NCBI GenBank assembly: GCA_036488725.1
Contig: DASXHD010000094.1
Coordinates: forward strand, 39,051-103,050
Source of the DNA: DASXHD01 sp036488725
GTDB taxonomy: Bacteria > Myxococcota_A > Polyangia > Polyangiales > Polyangiaceae
Reading direction: 5' to 3'
Length of the DNA: 64,000 bases
The translations under genes were made by a program, and so were the position numbers. Below the pieces are notes generated by a model that was not told where the DNA came from, did no database searches, and saw nothing but the letters and a program-made list of their open reading frames with translations. Shown here piece by piece: positions 53,696-61,649 of the stretch (position 1 is its first letter; every line of letters starts with the position of its first letter).

Positions 53696-54568
53696 ATGAC
53701 GTCGCAGAGGCGGACAGCAGCAGTCGTGATCGCGTTCGCAGGATCGCTCTCGGTCCACGGAGCGGTCGTGCTCGCCGTGCTGCTGCATTTTCTCGGCGGG
53801 TCGCGTGGCGGCGGCGAGGAAGGCAAGCGCGGCGCGGGTGGCACGACGATCGATATCTCGCTCGCGGGAGGACCCAGCGCGCCGGCCCCCACCCTCACCA
53901 CGCCGCCGGCCCCGAGCGCGCCGCCGAAGACCGCCGCGCGCGAAGGCCCGGCGCCCGAGCTCCGCCGCGCGCCCCCGGCGAAACCCGCGCCCGCGCACGA
54001 AGCGAAGGCCGCGAGCACCGGCGAGTCCGACGCGACCGAGAGCGGCCAGCTCCCCGGCATCATCGCGACCGGCCCGACCCTCGGCGTCGGCGGCGACACC
54101 ATCGCCGGGCAGCGCGCGCTCTTGCCGCACGCGGTGACTTGCTCGGATCCGGTCGCCGGTCGTTGGGAAGCGCTCAAATACAGCCCGATGCAGAGCGACT
54201 GGGTCCACTTCGAGCTCACCGTGCGTCGCGGGGCGGGCGGCGTGCTCTCGGGCACGATCCTCTCGCACACGTGGTCGGGCACGCCGTTCGACCGAGAGCC
54301 GCCGGGCTGCAGCCTCGGCTCGTTCGATCTCACCGTCTCGATGAACGCATCGGGGCGCGCCGACGCGGCCGGCCGAATCACGTTCGGCTCCTCGGCCTAC
54401 TCGCTCGTCACGGTGCGTTGCGCCACGCTCGGCAACAGCTACGCGCCCGACAATTTCAGCGGGACGATCGATCCGGCGCGCCAAGAATTCCAATCGGTGA
54501 ACAACGACGGCTTCAACGACATCAACGCCCCGTACGTCTTTCGACGCATCGGCTGCCTCGACAAGTAG
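53696..54568 (+). CDS. TonB-like anchored protein with C-terminal beta domain
   Basis: 290 aa from the ATG at 53696 with a good ribosome-binding site (AGGAGA six bases ahead). One N-terminal membrane helix (AAVVIAFAGSLSVHGAVVLAVLLHFL) is followed by a Gly/Pro/Ala-rich linker in the style of TonB/AgmX-type proteins. The last 150 residues form a beta-rich domain with several cysteines (HAVTCSDPVAGRWEALKYSP; VTVRCATLGNSYAPDNFSGTID). It is 20 bases upstream of the matrixin protease gene and may share its transcript. No family recognised for the C-terminal domain. Confidence 0.78.
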   Translation: MTSQRRTAAVVIAFAGSLSVHGAVVLAVLLHFLGGSRGGGEEGKRGAGGTTIDISLAGGPSAPAPTLTTPPAPSAPPKTAAREGPAPELRRAPPAKPAPAHEAKAASTGESDATESGQLPGIIATGPTLGVGGDTIAGQRALLPHAVTCSDPVAGRWEALKYSPMQSDWVHFELTVRRGAGGVLSGTILSHTWSGTPFDREPPGCSLGSFDLTVSMNASGRADAAGRITFGSSAYSLVTVRCATLGNSYAPDNFSGTIDPARQEFQSVNNDGFNDINAPYVFRRIGCLDK

Positions 54569-54588
54569 AAAAGACGTAAGCTTCGAGC

Positions 54589-55470
54589 GTGCGGGTTGCG
54601 ATCGTCTTCGTCGTCCTCGCTTGGGCGTCAACCGCGGGCGCGTTCTGTCGCGAGACGACCGTCCCGATCGATCCGACGTTTCCGTCCGGCAAGTGCTGGG
54701 ACCAAGGGCTGCCGGTTTGGTGGGCGCGGAGCTGCGTCGGCTACGCGGTGCAGCAAGACGCGAGCACGCAAGTCAGCGCGGGACAGGTCCAGCAAATCAT
54801 GGACACCGCGTTTTCGAAGTGGTCGGGCGCGGCGTGCTCGACCGGGGGCGCGCCGAGCATCACGGTCGACTTTCTCGGCGACGTCGCGTGCCACACGGTC
54901 GAGTACAACCAGTCCGCCGGCAACGCGAACGTCATCATGTTCGACGACGACAAGTGGCCGTACCCCGCGAGCGCGAGCGCCGACACGCTCGCTCTGACGC
55001 ACATCACGTACAACACCGACACCGGCGAGCTCTACGACGCGGACATCGAGGTCAACACCGCGCAAAATAAATTTTCGCTCGACGGCACCGGCACGACCCC
55101 CGATTTGCAAGCCGTGCTGACGCACGAAACCGGCCATTTTCTGGGCCTCGCGCACAGCCCCGACCCGACTGCGACGATGTACGCGAAGTACGTCGGCACC
55201 TCGATGCGCTCGCTCGCGCCCGACGACGTCGACGGCATTTGTACGATTTACGCGCCCGACGGGACGCGCTCGACCGCCGACGGCGGCGTCGCCGCGGGCG
55301 ATTGCGATCCGACGCCGCGTCACGGCTTCGCGTCCGATTGCCAGAGCGATCAGCCGAGCTCCGGCTGCAGCTGCACGACTGCGCCCGGCGCGGGCCGGAC
55401 GTCGCGCGCGTGGTGGCTCGCGGCGCTCCTTCTGGTCCGTCGATCCACCAAGCGACGTCGCGCGCGCTGA
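54589..55470 (+). CDS. Matrixin-like metalloprotease with MYXO-CTERM-type tail
   Basis: Predicted secreted zinc protease of 293 aa (GTG start at 54589). Signal peptide IVFVVLAWASTAGAF; pro/metzincin domain; zinc site HETGHFLGLAHS (about residues 180-191) of the HExxHxxGxxH type; Met-turn in ATMYAKYVG. The C-terminus is a low-complexity segment with SGCSCTTAPGAG, then a hydrophobic stretch (AWWLAALLLV) and a basic end (RRSTKRRRAR). This is the Cys-helix-Arg layout of MYXO-CTERM sorting signals that anchor proteins on the myxobacterial surface, although the hydrophobic part here is short. Confidence 0.88.
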   Translation: MRVAIVFVVLAWASTAGAFCRETTVPIDPTFPSGKCWDQGLPVWWARSCVGYAVQQDASTQVSAGQVQQIMDTAFSKWSGAACSTGGAPSITVDFLGDVACHTVEYNQSAGNANVIMFDDDKWPYPASASADTLALTHITYNTDTGELYDADIEVNTAQNKFSLDGTGTTPDLQAVLTHETGHFLGLAHSPDPTATMYAKYVGTSMRSLAPDDVDGICTIYAPDGTRSTADGGVAAGDCDPTPRHGFASDCQSDQPSSGCSCTTAPGAGRTSRAWWLAALLLVRRSTKRRRAR

Positions 55471-55527
55471 AAACGCCGCGCAACGCCCGAGCCGATCGCG
55501 GCACCACGGTTGCACGGCGGCAGCGCC

Positions 55528-56457
55528 ATGCGCCGAGCGATCACCGTTGGAGCGTGCGTCCTCGTTCTCGTGGGATGCGCCGCCGATACGACCTCGTCGG
55601 CGTCGCAGCGAGACAGCGTCACCGACTCGATCGCCGCGATCGCGCGCGGCGAGCTCGGCGGCCGCGCATGCTCGCCAGAAATTTACGACACGAGCTGCAC
55701 CGGCAACGGCGGAAAGCCGGAGTACTGGTGCGCCGACTTCGCGCGCTGGGTTTGGGAGCAAGCGGGCGTCTCGGACACGTCGGGCCTCACCGCGGCGGCC
55801 GGTAGCTTCTATGTCTACGGCGAGAATCACGGAACGCTCCACGACACGCCGCACGTCGGCGACGCGGTCGTCTTCGACTACGCCGGCGGCGGCTACGCCG
55901 ATCACGTTGCCCTCGTGACCGCGGTCGAGCCCAACGGCACGATCGAAACGGTGAGCGGCGATTGGGGCGGCACCGGCGAGAGCGAGGCGGCGTTCTCGAG
56001 CACGTCGCGCGTCGCGCTCAACGCGCCCGCGTACGCGTCGGGCGTCGGCAGCACGCCGAGCGTGATGGGCATGACGATCAGCGGCTACATCTCGCCGGCC
56101 GGAACGAGCGCGAGCGCCGGCGGCGGCTGCGCGGGCTACGAGGACGGTCTCTATTGCGGCGGCGACTACGTCTCCGGCGACGCGGGCACACTCTATCGAT
56201 GCACCGGCGGGGAGCTGAGCGTCGAAGAGACGTGCGCGAGCGGTTGCTAAGTGATGCCCGCAGGCCAAGACGACCAATGCGCGGCGTCGGCGGGAAGCTG
56301 CGCCGGCTACTACGACGGTCTCTATTGCGGCGGCGATTACATCTCGGGCGACCCGGGCACGCTCTACCAATGCTCGAGCGGCGAGCTCACGGTCTACGAA
56401 ACGTGCGCGTCCGGATGCCAGACGATGTCCGACGGCACGAACGACGCGTGTTACTGA
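55528..56457 (+). pseudogene. CHAP-domain lipoprotein with repeat tail, interrupted by an in-frame stop
   Basis: Starts at the ATG at 55528: lipoprotein signal (LVLVGCAADTT), then a CHAP amidase/peptidase domain with the nucleophile in EYWCADFARWVWEQAG and the His in YADHVALVTAV. Two Cys repeats follow. The first (GCAGYEDGLYCGGDYVSGDA, then VEETCASGC) ends at TAA (56248-56250). The frame then continues without a break through the second repeat (SCAGYYDGLYCGGDYISGDP, then ETCASGCQTMSDGTNDACY) to 56457. In the second repeat the codon after CASGC is CAG, so the stop is best explained as CAA to TAA. The CHAP domain itself is intact, so the truncated product may still work. Confidence 0.8.
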
Positions 56458-56466
56458 TCGGCGCGC

Positions 56467-56931
56467 TTACCCGTAGACGATGAGCGCGCAGCAAGCCGAC
56501 TTCGCGTCGTACCCTTTCGCGACTTCGTAGACGCCGTCGCCGAGGAAGGCGAAAACGGCGAAGCGCGAGCCTTTCGGCGTCGCGAGGACGGCGGGCAAGT
56601 CAGCCTCGTCGACGAGATCGGCGAGGAGCATCTCGTCGTCGATGGCTTCGATCTCGCGATGCGTCGCGCTCGTCAAAACGCAACCGGTCGCGGTGTCGCT
56701 GCGCACGACCCCGTCCATTTCCCAGCGCGTGGGTACCTTTTTGCGAAGGAGCGCGACCACGCAGTCGTCGTGCTCGAAGACGTCGAGCGTGCCTCGCGGC
56801 ATCTTCGCTTTGGCATGGCACGCGAAAGTGCCTCCGTCGCCCGCCAGCACTTCGCCGTCGACGCGAAGACTCCCGAACGCCGGCTTCGCGCTCGCGCGGA
56901 CTCGCGCGAACGTCTCTTTCGGATTTCGCAT
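56467..56931 (-). CDS. Hypothetical protein
   Basis: 154 aa, soluble, mixed alpha/beta. Segments such as FEHDDCVVALLRKKVPTRWEMDGVVRSD and FAVFAFLGDGVYEVAKGYD look like a compact beta-barrel-type domain, but no family is recognised. Good ATG at 56931. Convergent with the CHAP gene (nine bases from the end of its open frame). It shares the strand with the coiled-coil protein gene 42 bases upstream. Confidence 0.65.
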   Translation of the reverse strand: MRNPKETFARVRASAKPAFGSLRVDGEVLAGDGGTFACHAKAKMPRGTLDVFEHDDCVVALLRKKVPTRWEMDGVVRSDTATGCVLTSATHREIEAIDDEMLLADLVDEADLPAVLATPKGSRFAVFAFLGDGVYEVAKGYDAKSACCALIVYG

Positions 56932-56973
56932 GCACGGATTGTACGCCGGCCGATCCGCTTGGTGCGGCTTCGT

Positions 56974-57285
56974 TCATCGATACGGTTTCGGCGGCGCGGG
57001 TGGCGTGGGCGCGGCGAGCGCGTCGGCGATGCGCGTGCGCAGCGTGACCATGTCTACGTTGCCGCGCTCGGCGAGATGGTCCACGAGCGCCGCGACCATC
57101 GTTCGCAATCGGCCGATCTCGGCCTCGAGCTCTCGGGCGCGCGCCTCGGCGTGCTCGGCTTGCTCGAGCCCGCGCGCGAGCCTGCGCGCTGCGATCGTCT
57201 GCTGATGCCGCGTGAGCCCGCTCGTCGTGAAGGCGACGGACCAATCCACGTTCTCGAGCTCATCGAGCTCCGGGGGCAATGACAT
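56974..57285 (-). CDS. Small coiled-coil protein
   Basis: 103 aa. An acidic N-terminus (MSLPPELDELENVDW) is followed by a long Ala/Glu/Arg-rich helix with heptad-like spacing (EQAEHAEARARELEAEIGRLRTMVAALVDHLAERG, about residues 41-75) and a Pro-rich tail. No signal or membrane segment. No family recognised. Upstream, the gap 57286-57511 contains two weak overlapping ORFs on opposite strands (57295-57480 minus, 57367-57521 plus), neither convincing. Confidence 0.6.
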   Translation of the reverse strand: MSLPPELDELENVDWSVAFTTSGLTRHQQTIAARRLARGLEQAEHAEARARELEAEIGRLRTMVAALVDHLAERGNVDMVTLRTRIADALAAPTPPAPPKPYR

Positions 57286-57511
57286 ACGGGCAGCTTATCC
57301 TGGCACAGCCGAACGCGATGCGGCGCGGATCCGGCGGACCGCGGACTTTCCGTGATCCTTCGCGCGATGAAAGTCCCAGAAGCCCGGCGTCCTCTCCGCG
57401 TGCCGCGTGATCTCCGGAAGAGGGTCGACGCGATTCGCGAGACCGAGGAGCGCGACGGCGGTCGCGAAGGGCTTTCGCACGTGCGCGCCGTCGTGCTCGA
57501 CGTCGGCCAGC
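57286..57511. other. Gap without a convincing gene
   Basis: 226 bases between the divergent coiled-coil gene and the 507-residue gene. A 61-codon minus-strand ORF (57295-57480, GTG start, RKPFATAVALLGLANRVDP) and a 51-codon plus-strand ORF (57367-57521, MKVPEARRPLRVPRDLRKRV) overlap each other. Both use typical local codons and neither has a clear ribosome-binding site or motif, so I leave both uncalled. Confidence 0.4.
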
Positions 57512-59035
57512 GTGGCGGATGACGGCGCCGACGTTGGCGGCTACAACCAAGACGTGCTCGACCGCATCGCGCTGCATCAGACGCGTCTTCGCACGCCCGG
57601 CCTCGGGCTCGACAGCAAAGGCGTCGCGCTCGGCGGCAAGGGCGTCATTCTGCTCCCATCGATCGATCGGCTCGTCGCGCTGCTCGGCGTGTACACGCGC
57701 GAGCACTCGCTCGAAGACTTGATGCCTTCGCTCGAGATTCAGCTCGTGCGGAGCAAGCTCGGCACGCGCGAAATCGTTTTGTCGTTCGCCGCCGAGTCGA
57801 GCGACCGCATGGATCGCATGGCGGAGACCGCGCGTCTCGTCGGCGGATTCACCTTCACCGGCACGAGCCGACACTTCGTGCAGTATCGCGACGCGGGCGC
57901 GCCATTCGGTTACGACGCGCAGCAGCTCCTCGCCGACGGCGCGGCGATCGTCCTCTATCACGACAAATTCTCGCAGGCGTACGACGTCGATCGTTCGATC
58001 GATTTGCGCGCGCTCCTCCTTCGGCTCATGCCGCACGTCGACCCGGCGACCTTCGAGGACACCGGGCCGCGATTTCTCGTGGCCGAGCAAGGGCTCGGGC
58101 CGGCGCTGATTCATTATTTCGTCCGTTCGCACGTCGAGGGCGAGGTCGCGGTCGCGGAGTGGCCGCCGGCGAGCGCGTTCGACGAAGGTCCGGTGCGACG
58201 TTACGTGATGCGCGTTCCGGATTTGCCCGCGCGCATGCGTCCGCTCATGAACGCGACACCGGGCATCACGTGTTTTCTTCCGGTCTCGCCGGGCGCGGCG
58301 GTCGAAATCGGATATCGCCATCCGGTGAATTTGCGCGCGTGCCCGGTGTTCGACCCGGCCGGCCTCGTGCTCGTGCGCGGTCGTGGAGACGATCCGCTGG
58401 TGCTCGAGAAGACGCCGCAGATGGGGGACCTGCGCGCGTTCGCGCGTGTCGAGCTGCGCGAGGCCGGCGGCGAAGCGCGTTCGACTGGCGTGAGCTCGCG
58501 GCCCGAGCCGGTGCGCGTGCCGCTCCGCGTGATGCCGTCCGCCGCGCCGTGGAAGAACGTCACCGCGACGTGGCTCCGGCCGGAAGAAATTCCGCTCCTT
58601 CGCAAGCTCGCGTACGTGCTGCCGCGACAGACCGTGCAGCGCACGAAGGTCGCGCTCACCGCGCGCGGCGCGTTCGTGCGATGCGACGCGGGCATCGAAG
58701 CGATTCCGCTCGGTACGTTCTTCGTCGAGCTTCACGCGGGTCTCTTCGTGCCCGCCGGCTACGACGTGACGCCGGCGGTCTCGCCCGACGTGCTCTTTCA
58801 AGCGCTCGGCGCGCCGACCGGGCAGGTGCTCTTCGTCACCCCGGAGGCACGCGCCGTCGCCATCGCGGACGAAGCGTTCGTCCCGCTCGAGACGTCGCTG
58901 CTCGAAGCGAAGCCATGGGAGCCGATCGTCGCCGAAACGATCGAGCGCGCCCTCGAGGAAAAACCCGTGGAGCTGCGTCTCGACTCGCTCGGTTTATTTC
59001 CGCTCGGTCAAGCCGAGCCGCCGCCGAAGGCGTGA
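57512..59035 (+). CDS. Large hypothetical protein
   Basis: 507 aa from the GTG at 57512 (MADDGADVGGYNQDVLDR); the true start is uncertain because the frame is open to 57407. Soluble, alpha/beta, no signal peptide or membrane segment. It has no recognisable catalytic motif. Distinctive segments: VGGFTFTGTSRHFVQYRDAG, RFLVAEQGLGPALIHYFVRSHVEG, and VFVPAGYDVTP-like GLFVPAGYDVTPAVSPDVL near the C-terminus. The composition suggests a real conserved protein. Convergent with padR, separated by only a few bases. Function unknown. Confidence 0.7.
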   Translation: MADDGADVGGYNQDVLDRIALHQTRLRTPGLGLDSKGVALGGKGVILLPSIDRLVALLGVYTREHSLEDLMPSLEIQLVRSKLGTREIVLSFAAESSDRMDRMAETARLVGGFTFTGTSRHFVQYRDAGAPFGYDAQQLLADGAAIVLYHDKFSQAYDVDRSIDLRALLLRLMPHVDPATFEDTGPRFLVAEQGLGPALIHYFVRSHVEGEVAVAEWPPASAFDEGPVRRYVMRVPDLPARMRPLMNATPGITCFLPVSPGAAVEIGYRHPVNLRACPVFDPAGLVLVRGRGDDPLVLEKTPQMGDLRAFARVELREAGGEARSTGVSSRPEPVRVPLRVMPSAAPWKNVTATWLRPEEIPLLRKLAYVLPRQTVQRTKVALTARGAFVRCDAGIEAIPLGTFFVELHAGLFVPAGYDVTPAVSPDVLFQALGAPTGQVLFVTPEARAVAIADEAFVPLETSLLEAKPWEPIVAETIERALEEKPVELRLDSLGLFPLGQAEPPPKA

Positions 59036-59041
59036 GCGCGC

Positions 59042-59689
59042 TCATCGTCGTCTCTTTTTCTTTTTTTTGGCGAAGCGCTCGAACGCTTCCTCCGACGGCG
59101 CGCCCGGGCCGATGCGGCGCAGCTCCTCGAGCGTGGGAAACGCGATTTTTCCGGCGCGCAGCTCGGCGACGACCGATCGCAGCCATTTGACCTCGGCGCG
59201 CAGCACGGCGGCCATGTACTCCTCTTCGAGCAAAAACAGCCGCGGCAAACCCGGGACCGGTTTTTCGGCGTCGGCGAGACGCGCCGCGAGCGCGCCGGCG
59301 CGCTGCTCGAGCAAATCGGCGAGCTCCGGCACGACGGTCGGGTCGAGCAGCGACAGCGCCGCCGGAAAATCCGGAAACTCGCGCGCCGGCGTCGAGAGCA
59401 CCGTGCGCAGCCACGCCGCGAGCGCGCGTCGCCCCTCGGCGGTCGCTTCGTAGACCGTGCGCTCCGGCCGGTGCTCCTCGCGCGACGTCTCGCGCACGCG
59501 AATGAGCCCGGCGCGCTCGAGCGCGTCGATCGTCTGATAGACGCTGTTGCGCTGCGCGACGTTCGCGACGTGGTCCTTGCCGCGCTGCTTGATGAGCGTC
59601 TGCATGCGGTACGGGTGCATCGGCTCCTCGCAAGCGAGCGAGAGCACGACGAGCCAGAGCGGCGAGCGCGGACGCACAGGGAGGTCCAT
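59042..59689 (-). CDS. PadR-family transcriptional regulator
   Basis: 215 aa from the ATG at 59689 (MDLPVRPRSPLWLVVL). The N-terminal winged helix is typical of PadR (LWLVVLSLACEEPMHPYRMQTLIKQRG; NSVYQTIDALERAGLIRVRET; ERTVYEATAEGRRALAAWL). The C-terminal half is a long dimerisation helix region of the PadR-s2 type, ending in a Lys-rich tail (KKKKKRRR). Divergent from a methyltransferase gene. The 89-base gap contains a perfect 16-base palindrome and an imperfect AT-rich one, so the regulator probably represses itself and the methyltransferase. Confidence 0.9.
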   Translation of the reverse strand: MDLPVRPRSPLWLVVLSLACEEPMHPYRMQTLIKQRGKDHVANVAQRNSVYQTIDALERAGLIRVRETSREEHRPERTVYEATAEGRRALAAWLRTVLSTPAREFPDFPAALSLLDPTVVPELADLLEQRAGALAARLADAEKPVPGLPRLFLLEEEYMAAVLRAEVKWLRSVVAELRAGKIAFPTLEELRRIGPGAPSEEAFERFAKKKKKRRR

Positions 59690-59720
59690 CGACGGGGATC
59701 GTACACGGCCGTTCAGTCTT

Positions 59721-59762
59721 GCATGACTAGTCATGCGATGTTTAGATATAGTATGTCTATCA
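59721..59762. promoter_or_regulatory. Candidate PadR operator: perfect 16-bp palindrome plus AT-rich partial palindrome
   Basis: GCATGACTAGTCATGC (59721-59736) is a perfect palindrome. Just after it, TAGATATAGTATGTCTA (about 59743-59759) is palindromic at 14 of 17 positions and resembles the ATA/TAT-rich boxes bound by PadR proteins. Both lie between the padR start (59689) and the methyltransferase start (59779), where they could overlap both promoters. This is one of the few AT-rich spots in the window. Confidence 0.6.
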
Positions 59763-59778
59763 CGGACGGAGGCCAATC

Positions 59779-60438
59779 ATGACGACGAAAGCTTGGAAGG
59801 GTCCTGCGATGGAGGGCTTCATCGCGACTTGGTACGCAAAGAACACGAAGCGCGACGTGCGCGGCTACCGCGCGACCGCGCGCTCGGTGGTCGATCGAAC
59901 GCCGGCCGGCGGCAAGATCCTCGAGGTCGCCGCGGGGCCCGGTTATCTCGCGATCGAAATAGCGAAGCTCGGCCGACGAGAAATCGCGGGCGTCGACATT
60001 TCGAAGTCGTTCGTTCGCATCGCGACAGAAAACGCGCGCGAGGCGGGCGTGGCGATCGAGTTCCGGCAAGGAAACGCGGCGGAGCTGCCGTACGACGACG
60101 CATCGTTCGACTTCGTCGTGTGCCGCGCGGCGTTCAAGAATTTCGCCGACCCGCTCGGCGCGCTGAACGAAATGCACCGCGTGCTGAAACCCGGCGGTCG
60201 CGCGTCGGTCTACGATCTACGTCGCGACTCGGCGCCCGAGGACGTCGAAGCGCTCGTGCGCGACATGAACCTCTCGGCGGCGAGCGCGTTCTGGACGCGC
60301 CTCACGTTCCGCCATTTTTTGCTGAAGAACGCGCACGACCGCGCGACGCTCGAGCACCTCGCCGGCGAGAGCCGTTTCGGCGGCTGCCAAATTCACGAGC
60401 ACGGCGTGGAGATCGAAGTGCGGCTCGCGAAGGACTGA
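59779..60438 (+). CDS. Class I SAM-dependent methyltransferase
   Basis: 219 aa from the ATG at 59779 with GGAGG ten bases ahead. UbiE/Methyltransf_11 type: motif I ILEVAAGPGYLAIEIAKLG (residues about 46-64), GVDISKSF, QGNAAELPYDDASFDFVVCRAAFKNF, EMHRVLKPGGRASVYDL. Cytoplasmic small-molecule methyltransferase; the substrate cannot be read from sequence. Divergent from padR, whose regulator family often responds to toxic small molecules, so a detoxification or resistance role is possible (inference). Confidence 0.9.
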   Translation: MTTKAWKGPAMEGFIATWYAKNTKRDVRGYRATARSVVDRTPAGGKILEVAAGPGYLAIEIAKLGRREIAGVDISKSFVRIATENAREAGVAIEFRQGNAAELPYDDASFDFVVCRAAFKNFADPLGALNEMHRVLKPGGRASVYDLRRDSAPEDVEALVRDMNLSAASAFWTRLTFRHFLLKNAHDRATLEHLAGESRFGGCQIHEHGVEIEVRLAKD

Positions 60439-60439
60439 T

Positions 60440-61624
60440 TCACTTCGCGGCGGACGAGAGCGTCGCGCCCTGAAGGTAGTAGACGTTGCTCGCATCGAGC
60501 GCGATGCCGGCCGTCGGCATCGCGTTCGGGACGAGCACGGTCGGCTTGCCGTTGCAGGTGCCCGCGGCGCTCGAGCACTTCGCGAGACCGGCGGAGCCGA
60601 CCCAGTAGAGGTTGGGCGGCGTCGACGAGTCGAGCACGATGGCGAGCACGCCGTTTCCTTGACCGGTGACGAGCGGCGTCGGCGGGACCTGCGGCGTGCA
60701 GCCGAGCGCCGCGTCGCACGCGTAGACGTTCCCGTTGCCGTCGGCGAAGGCGATCGTGGAGCCTTCGGCGGCGAGCGCCGTCGCGCCGATGAGGCCGCCG
60801 GCGACCGTCACCGGGTTCGAGCAGGTGCCGCCTGTGATGGTGACCGCACGAACTTTGTTGCTCGAGTCGACGAAGAAATATTTTCCGCCTCCCGCCGCGC
60901 CGGTCGCGAGCGTCGAGATCTGCGAAATGCACGTCGAGGTCGGCGTGCCCGCGTCGACCAAATCGGGATGAACGAAATCGACCTCGTCGGTCAGCGCCTC
61001 GTAGACTTGGCCCGTGCTCGGGTCGTCGTCGGTGCGCACGTACGTGCCGGGTCCTCCGCTCGGATACGTCGTGATGAACGTCGTGTCGGTCGTGTTGCCG
61101 TCGCAGCGCGTGAGGCTGTTCGAGCTCGTCGAGGTGTTGTGGGTGACGAAGTAAAAGAACGACGGGTCTCCGACGATGCTCGTGAACGAATTTTGGAGCA
61201 GCTTGGTCGTGCTGAAGTCCGACGCGGTCGCGTTGGTCACGCCGAGGTTGCACGCTTTGATCGACTGACCGAGGTTGAAGTAGGCCGCGCCTTTGTAGAC
61301 GACGAGCTGCGAGCCGTTGCTCCCGTTGCCCGTGCCGGCGTTGCAGAGGGTGACGGGTGGGCAAAAGCCGCTCGTGCATGTCGAGCCGGTGCCGCACGCG
61401 TGGCCGCACGCGCCGCAGTTCGCGTCGTCCGATTGGAGGTCGACGCACGCGCTTCCGCACGCGGTTTGCGTGCCCGTGCACGTCGGCGCGGTTTCTTGCG
61501 GCGCGTCGGCCACCGGGGCGTCGAAGGTGGTCGCGTCGCCGCCGGCATCGGGCGGCGAAACCGAGTCGTCCCCGACGCACGCGGCCAACGAAAGCGCGAG
61601 AACGCCGAAAGCAAGTCGTCTCAT
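60440..61624 (-). CDS. Lipoprotein with Cys head and propeller-like repeats
   Basis: 394 aa from the ATG at 61624 (MRRLAFGVLALSLAACVGDD; lipobox LAAC). A D/A/G linker is followed by a Cys cluster of the NCGACG type (ACGSACVDLQSDDANCGACG, HACGTGSTCTSGFC). Then come beta-repeat units resembling a propeller (GAAYFNLGQSIKACNLGVTN; DPSFFYFVTHNTS; GSTIAFADGNGNVYACD; LDASNVYYLQG). Similar in plan to the lipoprotein at 50.3 kb. Convergent with the methyltransferase gene (1 base) and divergent from serA (25 bases). Confidence 0.8.
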   Translation of the reverse strand: MRRLAFGVLALSLAACVGDDSVSPPDAGGDATTFDAPVADAPQETAPTCTGTQTACGSACVDLQSDDANCGACGHACGTGSTCTSGFCPPVTLCNAGTGNGSNGSQLVVYKGAAYFNLGQSIKACNLGVTNATASDFSTTKLLQNSFTSIVGDPSFFYFVTHNTSTSSNSLTRCDGNTTDTTFITTYPSGGPGTYVRTDDDPSTGQVYEALTDEVDFVHPDLVDAGTPTSTCISQISTLATGAAGGGKYFFVDSSNKVRAVTITGGTCSNPVTVAGGLIGATALAAEGSTIAFADGNGNVYACDAALGCTPQVPPTPLVTGQGNGVLAIVLDSSTPPNLYWVGSAGLAKCSSAAGTCNGKPTVLVPNAMPTAGIALDASNVYYLQGATLSSAAK

Positions 61625-61649
61625 CCGGACGATGTTAACATGGCGACCC

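Noticed and set aside
57295..57521. Two small overlapping ORFs on opposite strands in the gap before the 507-residue gene
   Set aside because: No ribosome-binding site, motif or neighbour coupling favours either; reported only as an unresolved gap.
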